Shown piece by piece: positions 15,401-27,750 of a stretch of DNA of 64,000 bases; the stretch's first letter is position 1; every line of letters starts with the position of its first letter. The notes under the pieces were generated by a model that was not told the origin of the DNA, did not search any database, and was given only the letters and a program-made list of their open reading frames with translations. A program made the translations under genes and the position numbers. The stretch comes from Temnothorax longispinosus (taxonomy: Eukaryota > Arthropoda > Insecta > Hymenoptera > Formicidae): positions 8,370,001 through 8,434,000 of the forward strand of contig NC_092360.1 of assembly GCF_030848805.1 (NCBI RefSeq), given 5' to 3'.

Positions 15401-18400
15401 ATGATTCCGAAGGATACCTCTCGGGAGTAGCATGTAACGTGAAAAAGTATGTTGCCGAGTGTTCATTTTGAAGCTTTTTTTTTAACGTAAAATAAAGCAA
15501 ACACCTTTAGATTGCCGCGATTGCGCTTCGGTACACACTTAGTTCCATGATTTAGACCCTCGTCGAGAGACGGTATTAAATGAACAAGAGTACCAGCGAA
15601 CAATCTCGTCGCTATAAAATGTTTGCTCTTCACTATGAATACCGATGTCCTATGTTGATCTTGCACAATCGTTAAATCCGAAGTCCAGGGTAATCCCGCG
15701 CGAAATTTTTTTCTCCCGCGTCATTAGCGGGTTCATCAAATTGCAAATAATTTCCGTTTCTCGGGAAGACCAGTGACGTATTTCGTACCTACACGCCGCC
15801 GCGTCGTCGCATGTGCATACTGTGCACAGTGGGAAATAACATTACCGGGAAGCGAGATATGTACTTTCGCGACGTCATATCCTTCAGCGTAATCCACGTG
15901 TAGTCTTCATTTTTACGATCTCGTCTCGTTTCATTGCTTGACTTAATAATATGTATGTGTTACTTCTAACACAAACACGCGCGCAAAAAAAACATTCCTA
16001 TATACAGCATTACCGGCGTTTACCCATCGATCGCCTGGGTTCGGCGTACGCATCACTCGCTAAATGACCGATTCGTTTCACCGTTTATCCATATATAAAA
16101 AAAAAAAAACCGGTTTGATGACGGTGATTGTGGCTGGGTTCCGTCATTAAGACTAGCACACGTTTTATGTCGATTGACGTCAGATTCGCGGCCGAAGATC
16201 ATCAGGTAAAATCGAGCGAGGAAGAAAAAGAGAAAAAGAGCGGCGGCGCAGGGTGGTGGTGGGAGGATTGTTGATCGGTTCCGCGCGACTTTTGATAACC
16301 GGTCAAAGGTAGCGATCGTGGAAGGCGGCCAGGGGTAAATACCGGAATAATTGCAGGAGACCGGCCGTTCTCACCATTATCATATAATACGCACTCGCGT
16401 CACGGGGTCAGCGCGCAGAGAGCTTTTGCATGGCAAATATACGAGCCGTGGGGCGAATATTCATCAGCGGCCGCCGCCGGTCTTTACCTTCTTAACGGAC
16501 GTCCGCGAAGCTCGGTCTCTCTGTCGGCCCCGGCAGTCTCGTTCGTAAAGTGGGCTTACCGATTACGGACGATACCTGACGACGACCAGTGTTCAATCGT
16601 GGGCAACGAGGTACCCCGCGCGGCAGGATCATGTTGTATTCCAGGCGGTACGTACCAGAGTCTTCGGGTGGATCCTGTCGCGACGATCGACAGGATCGTT
16701 TCGACGTTTCGTTTTTTTCACTCCACAATTTCTTTTTCTCTCCGAAAATAAAAACGCTCACCGCGAAACCGTGCGACTATCTTCTAATGTACTTCCGATA
16801 TTAATCTTAGCTATATAGCCACACTTATTTTCGAGTCCTTAAGAACTAACTAATTAGTACGAGTCCCCACTCCGGTCCGGGAGACTGCTCGACTTTGTCG
16901 CATTGTCATTTTCATTGTAATGTAATTAATATTTTTTTATGCTTGGTAATATAGGAATTGGAGATACAGAGTCTGAATAAGATGCGTCTGATAATATCAG
17001 GTCAAAAAAATGATTTGAGTTTAAACTGAATTTATTATAACGAAATGTGAAAACTAGAAAACTGACAAACGCGTTCAGCGGTGCACTGAACCGGAATGTA
17101 CGTGGCGAGCTAGGGTTAACGATTTGCTCGCGATACGCGCGAAATGTATTCGTTGCTTAGGACCTTGCCGACCGATCGTTTTGCGTCGAACGCTTCTCTC
17201 GCGGAGGAAAGTGCGGACATGTGCGTAGATTAGAAATCTGGAAATGTGTTGATCTTTTGTAATCCTTTGGCGGATCTCCACGGTGAGAATTGACAGGAAG
17301 TATCACTTCTCAGGCTCGCGATTGCGTTTTAGAGGCCATTCGCGATTTCAGCTGTGGAATTTAGCGTGTTCGACGCCTCGGGCGGATGGCTCGCTTCGAG
17401 GACACTCCTCTTTCGTTTCCCTAAACGAGGCGCCGCGTGAAAAAGAGGAGATACACGGAACGGTACCTCGAGTAGGATCTCCTCCACGAAAAAGTGGCAC
17501 GGGTTTCTTTCTCGCGTCTGCCTCAGACGTTACTCGTAATCGGGGCTCTATACATATACAGATGGTTCTCGTATCGGAACAACCTAGTTATAAAGCCTTT
17601 GTTAAAACGGCTGGTTCACGGTAGCGCGATCTCCATTTCGGAACTCTCGCTCGTCTCCCTATAGAGGAAACTATTTAACCGTAACTTTATAAAAGAGATA
17701 AATTGAGAAACATCAGCTTGGTTGATAAAATAATTTACAGATTTCGGTATAACTTTTACTCAGGGTATTTGTGCCGTTCGGTGAATTTATAAAAATTTTA
17801 TAGCGGAGTTAAAGTAAAACGACTAAAAATAAACGAAAATTTATTTTCTGCAGTTTAGAGTGCGGCCTAATATATTGTTTTACAAATAATAAATTAGATA
17901 ATAAATTAGAGAAAAAATATTGTCGTATGTTACATTATTTATATTGCTTGTTGAATGTGTCCAATATACGTTTATATTGCGATAACGTATGTAATTTTTC
18001 TCCCTAACGAGACTGCCTTTAGTAATTTTTTTTGTTTAATGTGTTATACATATTTATTACTTGGCCATAGCAGGTTTATTTGTAACTGATCAAACGTGTT
18101 CCTTAAAATTTCCAAAAAATTATCATATCGCAGCAACAACATGTTTATCTTACTATATGATTATCTTATTATCAAGCCTAAAACGTATTTCTCAAAATTA
18201 TCGATAATCTATAGTTATTGATAGTTATTGATAGACGAATCAGAAAGAAATCTTAGAAACAAAATAAAAACGAGATGTTACAGTTTTGAGATATTGAGGG
18301 AAACTTCTCAAATGAGAGACTATTTTGGGAACATTGAATTTAATTAGAATTTCTGATCAATCGAGCTTTCAACATAATGGAGGAAAATAATCTCTCTGTG

Positions 18401-21400
18401 TTCATATACGCGAGCGACGAAAAATGATGCCCAATATTTTCGTATCTGTAGCATTGGACATTTGTATTTAGGGAGAGTGTATATATGTATACCGGAATTA
18501 AGAGCTAAAGGACGGTCAGCGTGCTCGATAAGTGAGGAATGCGTTCTCGTTTTCTCTCTCTCTCTCTCTCTCTTTCTCTGATTTCTTCGCCCATCAGGGC
18601 GAAGGAGATAGTCGATTTTTGGATGCATGCTGGACCGGGCCTGTGCGCAAGTGGGACAGAGTAGATCTATAGTTACAAGTGGAGCGCTACACGGCGACTA
18701 TTTTTAGCGCGTCACCTGAGACACCTCGCTTAATTTCGCTGTCCTTAATCAGTCGAGGATCGATGTAACACGCTAGAACGGGGCGCTTTGTTATTTTCTC
18801 CGATGAGCTCTTCGTCCCTTTTAAAGGGTTGCTAGAGAGGCACGCGTACCGCACACACCGCCGGGTGTCGCGGATCTAACGCGCGGTTGCTTTTATAAAT
18901 AAGGGTCTGCGTAAACAATATATTGCATTATTAAATACTGTAGAATATCCAGGAAAGAGATAATCGGCCGCGCGCGATTGTTGTGCAAAAATTGCGATTT
19001 GCAATTCGAGCTTGTGACGTTTGTGCGAACGCAAATCACTTGCTTGCAATTTAATCGTGATTAAATTACGCTTCGAATTTCCGTCGTTTTCCGCTGAAAG
19101 CGAAGGCAGAATGGCGAATCACATCGATACGATACGCGATACGTCGCGACGTCGTACAATGCGCACTTTTTAGAACTTGCCCGGTCAATGTGTTTGTAGT
19201 AAATTTCCATTTTGCTCACGTATTTCGCTATGCAAGTACGGCGATTAACATAACAAAGCGATTTCATGAATTCGGCCGGGAGAACGGTTGAATATTCATG
19301 CGCGAAAACGAGCAGTTGGACTTTATTGCGAATTTCAGCGATCGCTGGCTAATGTATAATCGCCGTCATAAGTCCATCGCATGGCGAGATAAGCTTCCCC
19401 GGGATCATTCAATTAATGAAGGTCATTTAATTATTGACAAAAAATTTTTGCTATCAGTCTAATGAAGTTGGAGTCACCGTTTTTATTGATTCCTTTTTTT
19501 ACTTTGCTTTTTTTGCGAAGCGACGATAAAATGGACAATATCGCTGTTGTTTACGATGTTAATAAACCGATTTGAAAGCTTCTCGAATTTTTCATTCGAT
19601 ACAATCGAGGAATATTATTCATCTTTGACAAAATCGATATTTCTATGTTTCTTTGATCTCGGAAAAAAATACTAATTAAAATTTCATCTGCATTTAAATA
19701 ACTCGAAGAGAGATAATCTTACCTTCGTTATGTTTATGCTTTTAAACAAAAAGACTAACTTTTTTAGAAAAGTAATCTTTGTCAACAAAATCATCTTTTA
19801 AAAATTTACTGAAATAAAATCGAATTTAAATGAAGATATATGTAATTTTTATTATATATTTTATATTGATATACAGCACTTTTAAATGATAGAAAATTCG
19901 TCATTATATACGTTATGGGTTATTATACAAATATTCCATTACATTATTAATGTGAGGTAAAAAAAAAGTTTAACCGTAGATAAAAGAAGTTACAGCTTTA
20001 TTGAAGAAATAAAAAAAATCGTTTGACCGTGAACATTGTCGCTGTAATTAATTACTTTTTTCCGCAATAATTATCATGGATATATTCATGTAAATTCAAG
20101 TTTGCTCTTATGCCTAATAGAATTAGTGATTGAAACTAATATGCATGAAACATTAGACAATTATACGCCAGATATAAAATTATTTACATCGCAGCAATAA
20201 CAATGACAATAATTTATATCGATACTAAATCAGTTGCAAACATTGATTCGTTAAATCAACATTTAATCCTGTCAATTTGGGATCAATAAGACGATTCGTG
20301 TTAATTATGCAACACCTGCGAGTCATTGTATGCAAATATATATATTTTTTTTTTTTGGAAACATGCATGCATGTTATTGCGCGCAAGAAAATTTTCGATT
20401 TATTCGGGCTGATTATTATGAGCTTCACTGACAATCAACTTAAAAGTAAGCTGTTATTTATTTATACTTTTGCAGTGAACGTTGAATTCTTTAATTTGCT
20501 CTTCAAAAGTGATGTAGATTTAATTTTGAGTTTTTAATATAATAGCTATGATAAGTGGTTTTATAAATTCTAATAGATCCAGGGTACACAGAACATATTT
20601 ATTTTATGCTAATAAAAATAACGGATTCTTTCTACAGGATATATTTGTGTCATTTCATTCTCTTCACCTATTACAAGATTTCAGCAACTTCTGTTGCTGG
20701 AATTGCGTATACATTGATGTTATATAAATTGGTACGGTCATTAGCGATGGTATCAACATTTTCCGAAGATACGAAATCGAATTGCAATCGCATCGAAGAC
20801 GAGGACATCACCGGATATTCCTCTCGATGTGTTACGCTCGTGCGACGCTACTTGCTTGATGACATTGCGTCATATTCGTATATTACGCCACCATTGTCAA
20901 GCGCACGCATACAAATCAGCCGTTTGAGAAATCTTCTTTTCCGCAGCAAAACGCTGAAGCAAGACGCTGGCGTTTGCTCGAGTAAACTTTCGATGTAATG
21001 TTTTAACTACTGAATATCTTTGGTCGTCGAACAAAGATCAGAGTTTACCGCGCAGGATTTACATTCCATACATTCAGTTAATGTGAATGACGGTCTCAAT
21101 GTCAGTCCCGTAAAATGATGAAAGCGCGGTGACTTTGCGAAGAGACGCAAGATCCGAACGACCTTTCCGATCGTCAAGTTTTGATAAAATGAGTTATGAT
21201 TGGGTCTTGAATGGAGATGTTAATGGATGCAAAATAGCGATTTTTTTTTTAAGAGAATTGAGTTCATTAAAATCATATTTATAAAAAAAGAACGTTATAC
21301 AATAACGATAAAAAGCTAATCAAAACAGTAAACTGACGAATAATTAAATGCTGATAATAAATTATATTTTGTTTCTTATATTATAGATCTTTAACTATCG

Positions 21401-22572
21401 CAAAAACTTGATAAAACATCTCTGTCAAAATATTAACTCCTTAATTAACAACTTCGCTGCCATCACGGAAGAAAAATTAGCTACCGTAGCAAAACTTTCG
21501 CTACTCTTGGTAAAAATATTGCTCTCGCAGCAAAAAAATGTTAGTTGCCCATATTTTACGACTCCTTTTTTTCCGTGATGTATCATAGGTGATCCACGCT
21601 GAATTTTTCTGGCATGCTTATATGCATTACTCATGATCTCAATATTAATGTATTATTTTGCATGATACCTGAGAAAGCATTATAACACTTTTATGATGAC
21701 AGCGAAGATGTTAAATATAATTTCAATTATTTCTACTTGTTGAAAGAATCATTGTCTGTAGTATAGGTTGTAGTCAAGTGCATCTTTCTGTTATCTAATT
21801 TATTTTCAACATCACAGATCATTAAGATGAACGTTTCCACCCACATTAACATATAAAAAACTATGCATGTCGAAACATGTAATAACATATTAAAAGAACA
21901 ATGAATAATTTTCATTACAGGAGTCTACGCAGGATCGCCCGGCACGACGAGCCGGAGTTCAGCAATGCCAGCATTCTGAACAGCATGGAGAATTTCGTGC
22001 GTACCGTGAGCGAGATGGAGGACACCATCCTGGTGCCCAGCCGCCTGCTGGATCTGTCCGTGGGTGACGCGGGCGATACGGTCTGCATGAAGGGCAAGCG
22101 CGGTAGCACGGTGAAGGACACCCTGGCCAACACCGACCTGTACCGCCTCTATAACATTATCAATCAGATGAAGATCGAGCTGCTGTGGTCGCAGGAACCC
22201 ACGCGGGGCAACGGGGCGGACGATCAGACGCCGATTAAAAGTCATCCGGTCGGTAGCCCGTCCGCCGAACTGGCGCACCATCATCCGGCGGCCGGTGGTA
22301 GACTCGGCCACGTGCGCTGTCCCAGCACCACGTCGATGCAGAGCGTGCAGAGCGCATCCTCGATCGCCTGGACCTCCGACTCGGACTCCGAGAACGGCAT
22401 TGAGATCGATAGCGGTCTGGAGGGTGAGGAGTGCGTGATCGACCTGGCGAGCATCGCTGCCGAAAACTTTAAGCGTCATCTGCGCGGCCTTCACAGCAGC
22501 ATCGCCCGTATGACGGAGGCGGCCGAATATCTAACGTTACGGTACCAGGCCGACATGGGCGGACAGGTCTGA
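444..22572 (+). CDS. MID1IP1: MID1-interacting protein 1 / Spot14 (THRSP) homologue, two coding exons
   Basis: Coding exons are 444-481 and 21921-22572. The donor after 481 is AG|GTACGT and the acceptor ends TTACAG at 21920. The split codon AG|G gives Arg13 and the frame stays open to TGA at 22570-22572, for 229 aa. Seen: a short N-terminus, then ILNSMENFVRTV and VPSRLLDL, a DLYRLYNIINQMKIELLW segment, a long Ser/Gly-rich linker, and a C-terminal helix region with HLRGLHSSIARMTEAAEYL. Family knowledge: vertebrate MID1IP1/Spot14 proteins share this layout (an N-terminal helix with a VPS motif and a C-terminal HLRGLH helix). They dimerise, bind MID1, and promote acetyl-CoA carboxylase polymerisation and lipogenesis in the cytosol. 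The insect protein is longer than the roughly 150-180 aa vertebrate forms because of the linker. The exon is much GC-richer than the surrounding intron. Family call is firm; the exact role in this insect is inference. Confidence 0.9.
924..941. repeat. (GC)n microsatellite
   Basis: An uninterrupted alternating CG/GC run just inside intron 1 of Mid1ip1. Alternating purine-pyrimidine DNA of this kind can adopt Z-form. Confidence 0.8.
2156..2317. mobile_element. Palindromic MITE-like element with about 72-bp inverted arms
   Basis: Left arm about 2156-2227, right arm about 2244-2317, with a short loop. The ends read GGAGGGGTAAAAACCACAG on the left and the matching CTGTGGTTTTCACCCCTCC on the right, and the arms match with few differences through CTCGTGTG. 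It has no coding capacity and lies in TA-rich DNA. This is the structure of a non-autonomous terminal-inverted-repeat element; superfamily not determined. Confidence 0.7.
13808..13856. repeat. Imperfect (CA)n/(CG)n microsatellite
   Basis: Degenerate CA/CG-rich tract within intron 1 of Mid1ip1. Confidence 0.6.
15176..15302. mobile_element. 127-bp MITE-like element with perfect 16-bp terminal inverted repeats
   Basis: Begins GGCCGGTATTCATAGT (15176-15191) and ends with its exact reverse complement (15287-15302). Inside are further inverted GTCTTAAG/CTTAAGAC motifs, so most of the element can fold. There is no coding potential. It lies in the Mid1ip1 intron. Confidence 0.75.
15700..16760. promoter_or_regulatory. 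GC-richer island in the Mid1ip1 intron (candidate enhancer or alternative promoter)
   Basis: Clearly richer in GC and CpG than its flanks, with short palindromic motifs such as ACCGGT, but no open frame with recognisable homology. Composition is the only evidence. Confidence 0.25.
18553..18579. repeat. (CT)n microsatellite
   Basis: Near-perfect CT run. On the minus strand it is a GAGA-type tract, which in insects can bind GAGA factor. Confidence 0.75.
21921..22572 (+). CDS. MID1IP1: Mid1ip1 coding exon 2 (conserved body of the protein)
   Basis: Carries nearly all of the conserved protein (residues 13-229). The open frame can be read back to an ATG at 21901, but those bases are intron and acceptor sequence (TTTTCATTACAG), so that ATG is not the likely start. 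High third-position GC contrasts with the intron. The antisense open frames over it are shadows. Confidence 0.92.
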
Positions 22573-22864
22573 TTCGCCGACGATATCATCGTAATCACCG
22601 TTGCTATCGTCACTATTGCCGCCTGTGCATCATTGATTGTCATCGCGAACAGATCCCGCGTCCTCGCCTTGTAATCGACCTCGTAGACACTTCCGCGACT
22701 CCCGGCTTTCTGAGGTTTCGACAAAACTTCAGGATGCGCCGACGGCGAATTGCGAAGGACTTACAATTCGCCGCGATTGAAATACACTGTCCGCGCGCTC
22801 AGTTATGTATGATTGCTAAAGTTACGTTTCGGTAATATTGTATTCATGAGATGGACTACGAGAC

Positions 22865-22905
22865 AATAAATTGTCGTCGGATATGTAAAATTCCGCGCAA
22901 ATAAA
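22865..22905 (+). terminator. Candidate polyadenylation signals of Mid1ip1
   Basis: AATAAA occurs at 22865-22870 and 22900-22905, about 290-330 bases after the stop codon. A further AATAAA at 24126-24131 could serve a longer 3' UTR. Confidence 0.4.
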
Positions 22906-22909
22906 CTAG

Positions 22910-25900
22910 TAGTTCTTAAACAGAATTGAGACTATGAGATAAGATATCTCGAGATATGCGTTTTTTTTTTGGCATAGCATTATGAGGAGATAACGTTTGA
23001 TTCTGTTCTGCTTTTAATTGTCTTTGCACCAGCAGTTGAATCCAATTGAACAAAATGAGAAGAACCTAAAATCAGGGACGGATGTGATTATACATAACGT
23101 AAAACCATTATTTTATTGCGCATGAAGTACATTGTATTTCTAATAATAGGTTTAAATGTATGTGTCAGCTACGGAAGGTATGAGGAAGATGAGCATAAGA
23201 TGAAAATTTCATATGTGACAGACACATTTAAGCACATGAGTTATGTAGTTTAGACTCACTCTTACCTGCGTCACATCTTAGATTGCATTTTCTGGTACAA
23301 TTTTCTTTCGATGAAGCATCGCATTGTCAAGAATAATTCTTTACTTTACGCTATTTCTTTTTACTTTTATATTCAAAGAGTTAGAATCAATTTAAAATTA
23401 ATACAGATTGCGTTTCAGTTCATGCTTCAAAAAAAAAAAAATTCAATTTGAAAATATAGATTTTCTATTGATGCAAAAACTGTTAACAATACGAAAAATG
23501 GCTAAAATAATTAAAAAAAAAAAAAAAAAACAATCCATAGAATAAAGTTTAGCCTTTTGATGTTTTATGGATATATATATTTATTTATTTAAAAACTATC
23601 GTATATAACAAGTCTTGCTCTCTAGATAAACTTAAACGATATATCAACATCTCGAGGATATAAAATACAAAAATACTTGTTAGAGATTTGGACATTTTTA
23701 GAAACTATTTATAAATTGTATGGAAAGAAAGATGGAGTCGAAATAGTTCATGTATATACTATTGTTGGGTGTTATTTTATAACATACACAATTTATTGTA
23801 ACATAAGTCATGACCAGTGGTTTGTAATTAAAGTACCGAATTACCTCTGAATTATTATAAATACTGCTACATCGAAAGAACGAATGCATTTTGGACAGCG
23901 GAGTAAGATTGTACAAACTATATGTCTTGGAATTCGTGTATATCTGCGGTAGAAGCTGTCGCGCTAGATCAATCTCGCTGAAGTATCCCTTTTCCGTTAG
24001 ATTTTCGCTTTCGTGAGCGAATTGTTAATGTTATCGAATTGTATCTTATACCGCGGCGGCGACCGACATTAGTGTGTATATATACATGCTTAGCGCTCTA
24101 CGATTATTTATTTCTACGTAAAGTTAATAAAAGGTATCGTTTAACTTCTAAGTTGCGCGAGTTGTGAACATACTCGTTCGCGAAAAATCGTTTTTAAGTC
24201 GTAGGTAGAAAAGAATGACACACTGGTCGGCGGATGTTTCCATGCCGATAGAATTTTAGAACGGTGTTTGGAACTCTACGTTTGCAGTGTACATAGAGCC
24301 GGTGAGATGCTTTCCTGACGCGTCGATATGATTAGAATCCGAATAATTATCGATCTTGCGCATCGGATGTTTAGTTTGCGGTTAAGAATTTTTTGAACTT
24401 TTTTAAAGTAAAAATTATAGAGAAAAGCAAAAGAAAAAATCTGGCGAACAAAAATTGTTACTATTATAATAATTTTCGGACAACACAAATTATTTCTAAT
24501 AAATGGTATAATTTTTAAAAGGCTGTATCTTTCTATGCTTAGGTACACTGTACATTTTGCTTCACATTCGTGATTTGTTGAAAATCTTTGAAACAAGTAA
24601 CGCAAATTTTCACATTTATTTTGTGCTTTTCTTTCCTTTGTATATAGTTTATGTAAATATAAAGATGCGTAAAGTAAATTATAGAATACGGTGCCATATC
24701 TGTTGAAACTTGCGTTTCAACATAATCTGCATTCGTGAGCCGCGCAAAATTGTGGAAACCTTAAAGGTCTGATATGAAAACCATGCCTAGACGATGATTC
24801 GGATCTGTACTGCGCACCTGATTTAAAATTTTTTGAAAGTCGTCTTTTTAATGCATTTTTTAATCTTTTTTTGTCGAATACGTTTTAGAAAAATCTCAAA
24901 ACATTTAAGTTTTTCATGATTATGCAATTGACTCGCTATGCATAGGTGAAATAAGTTAAGAATTAAGTTATGCTAAGGATGACTTTTATATTCATTCCGT
25001 ATCGTGAGTTACATGCTTTTATGATTCTCTTAAGATATGGTACCTTAGGGGTTTTCAAATAGTAACGCACGTATATATTGGTATACTTGCTATTATTTAT
25101 ACATATCGATGACCTAATTAAAATAATCAAAAGATAGAAATAATTATTTATTCTCCTGCTTAATAGCAAAGAGAATCGTTGCTGCAATGAATGCAAGCTG
25201 CGTAAAATAGTTAAACTTCAACGAGTATTTGAGAGTCCCTGAGATCGTGTATAAATTATGATTATTTATGGGTCATAATTAATACACACACGTAGTAACG
25301 TAATCGTTAGAATACAAATACCGTGCTGCGGTAATGGTTCACTCTTCGCGTGGAATCGTGACTAAAAGATTGGCGACGTTAACTAGATTATTAATAAAGA
25401 ATATTTGATACTTGAATGCAATTATGCGAAAAAGAACGCACAAGTCCAATCGGAATATAAGCAAATTTTTACTATTGTACCATTACGCGAAATAAGAAAT
25501 TTAATTATTCATATCAAGGTTCTGAGAAATGTACATAAAAGAGAACCACTCTGTAAACGATTTAATGTTAATTCAAACCTTCTATTTCGAAAAAGTTCTT
25601 TTTTGCATAATTAAATCTGTTGCGAACGATGTAATTGCAGTCCTTGTGTCAGGACATTCGCTACGCAATCAAAATATTGTCGCATACAGTATTTTGTGCT
25701 TCCTTCGTTGTTTGCGCTATGATGAAAAATACTTAGAAATTGATTCAGTCGATCAAATTTTATCGAACTAATGTACGCGTGCGTTCATTATTTTGGTGTC
25801 CTTTTAGCTTTACACAAACGTGTAAGTGTTTGCATCGTGGAATTAGGTGGAACTGCCTTGATTTTATATTGCGATAAGTATAATGCTGTTAAAAACGCTC

Positions 25901-26195
25901 AATTTCAGTAAAACACGCAGTCAGCTTTATAGTAGACGATACCGACGATTGAGATGTACGGGAATCTTCGAGATACTTGTACGGTCTTTGTAAAACGTCT
26001 GCGTCACTTGAAAATCTTGTAATAGTAATAAATTAATTACTTCCAAAGTCTATTGTCTGATCTGTCTCACACAGCCAAATCCGTAATTAAAAAAGTATAT
26101 CAATGAAACTATACGCGATTCCCAATCTTCGAAACTTAACAAGTCCTTATAATACATTACTTCTTTTGCAATATTTATCTCGATAGAAAAGAAAA
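22910..26195. other. 3' UTR or intergenic DNA without recognisable genes
   Basis: AT-rich, with poly-A runs near 23430 and 23512-23530 and only short, unrelated open frames. No RNA gene or transposon coding sequence was recognised. Confidence 0.5.
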
Positions 26196-26196
26196 T

Positions 26197-27504
26197 ATGT
26201 TCGCTACTGAGCGGCTTGGTTTGCTGAACGCGACCAATGTGGGGAGCAACATCCGCGCGGCGCGGCCCGGCGCGCTCGGAATACCTACTGCCACCTCCTC
26301 GCTTATCATGCTTTGCTGATACATCAGGAGTAAATTTCCGTGGTTTCGCACCGCGAAATTTACTCCTGATGGATCAGCAAAGCATGATGAGCGAGGAGGT
26401 GGCAGTAGGTATTCCGAGCGCGCCGCGCCGCGCGGGTGTTGTCACCCCACATTGCCTTCTCGTAATCACGCTGTTATTGGTCAGAGCGTGGAAGCCTACT
26501 GCCCCTCCTATGCATACCTGCCAACGCTCTGATTGGCCGTAGGCTGGGCATCCTCGTCGCGTGCCCGGCGCGCCGCGCCGTTCCAATGGCGATGGGTAAT
26601 AGTGGGGGTAGACGTGCCGCTGCTCGAATACCTCTACTAAAACCTCCTCGCTCAACATGCTTCCCGCGTAACAGGAGCGATTTCTGAGGAATTAACGCGG
26701 TTACAATGTTAAAATAAACGTATTTCTCGAGATATATCCGTGTCGTTTGTCGCATTTTAGAGCATTTACTTTTCCGCGGCGACAAGCACGAGCACTGCGA
26801 TGCATTCGCAATTTATTCATACATATATCATTTAAGAAAAAGCAATTAATATAATTACATTACTAATTTAATAAACACATATTAATTTAATATTAAATTA
26901 TTAATAAATAATAGCGAAGAATGTATTATGCATTCGTTAAGACGTTTGAAAGATCATAAAAATTATGAAAAGAATTCTAGGTTATATGAGGAAAGCGAGA
27001 ATTATTCCACAGAAATCGCTCCTGTTACGCGGAAAGCATGTTGAGCGAGGAGGTTTGAGTAGAGGTATTCGAGCAGCGGCACGTCTACCCCCACTATTAC
27101 CCATCGCCATTGGAACGGCGCGCCGGGCACGCGACGAGGATGCCAACGAGGAGCCTACGGCCAATCAGAGCGTTGGCAGGTATGCATAGGAGGGGCAGTA
27201 GGCTCCCACGCTCTGACCAATAACAGCGTGATTACGAGAAGGCAATGTGGGGTGACAACACCCGCGCGGCGCGGCGCGCTCGGAATACCTACTGCCACCT
27301 CCTCGCTCATCATGCTTTGCTGATCCATCAGGAGTAAATTTCGCGGTACGAAACCACGGAAATTTACTCCTGATGTATCAGCAAAGCATGATAAGCGAGG
27401 AGGTGGCAGTAGGTATTCCGAGCGCGCCGGGCCGCGCCGCGCGGATGTTGCTCCCCACATTGGTCGCGTTCAGCAAACCAAGCCGCTCAGTAGCGGTCGA
27501 ACAT
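26197..27504. mobile_element. Nested fold-back (giant palindrome) element, 1.3 kb
   Basis: Arms of about 490 bp at 26202-26691 and 27006-27495 are inverted copies that match almost base for base. Outer homology extends to 26197 and 27504 with a 2-base indel. The spacer at 26692-27005 is AT-rich and not palindromic. Each arm contains its own hairpin, about 26255-26435 in the left arm with a mirror at about 27265-27440, built on GGAATACCTACTGCCACCTC and its complement. A second inverted pair uses GGTCAGAGCGTGG/CCAACGCTCTGATTGG. The arms are very GC- and CpG-rich in an AT-rich setting. No transposase is encoded. It resembles Foldback-type non-autonomous elements; no family assigned. Confidence 0.75.
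26255..26435. repeat. Inner hairpin of the left arm of the fold-back element
   Basis: Symmetric about roughly 26344. GCGCGCTCGGAATACCTACT at the left returns as its complement near 26404-26424, and ATCAGGAGTAAATTT pairs with AAATTTACTCCTGAT around a short loop. A nearly identical hairpin occurs in the right arm, with one visible loop-proximal difference (CGCA versus CGTA). Confidence 0.8.
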
Positions 27505-27555
27505 GATTGGCTCTTACTTTTAGAACCAACCAATCGACGCAGAGTGTTGATAAGA

Positions 27556-27640
27556 CGAACTCAACAATTGTGTCTGCTGAACGCGTCCATTGCCTCCCTC
27601 GTAATCACGCTGTTATTCATACGTCAGAGCGTGGGAAAAT
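27556..27640. repeat. Partial extra copy of the fold-back arm
   Basis: GCTGAACGCGTCCATTGCC followed by CTCGTAATCACGCTGTTATT and CAGAGCGTGGG repeats left-arm motifs found at about 26223-26240 and 26450-26490, in the same order and orientation but lacking the inner hairpin. It lies just outside the right arm. Confidence 0.6.
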
Positions 27641-27750
27641 ATAACGACAATGAAACTATTAAGAATTAAAGCCAAAGCACCTCTTGTGTTGTACAAAAGT
27701 CTGTGCTTCGGCCTTTACAGAATAGATCCACTAATGAGTTGTTTCTATAC

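Larger units (their letters stand above)
482..21920 (+). other. Long intron 1 of Mid1ip1
   Basis: About 21.4 kb with no credible coding exon. The longest open frames have no recognisable domain and many overlap on opposite strands. Most is AT-rich, with long TA-rich tracts such as 4680-4870 and 8000-8110. GC-richer islands lie at about 6490-7190, 8590-9120, 13420-13720, 15700-16760, 17080-17640 and 18330-19400. Two palindromic elements (2156-2317, 15176-15302) and several microsatellites are annotated separately. Confidence 0.7.

Noticed and set aside
20606..20998. 130-aa open frame in the Mid1ip1 intron
   Set aside because: No recognisable domain, ordinary intron composition around it, no splice partner found.
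21925..22494. 189-aa minus-strand open frame
   Set aside because: Antisense shadow of the GC-rich Mid1ip1 exon.
26237..26542. 101-aa open frame on plus, with a near-identical 101-aa frame on minus at 27155-27460
   Set aside because: The two 'proteins' are the same sequence because the DNA is a palindrome. They also read through the inner hairpin and have no recognisable domain.
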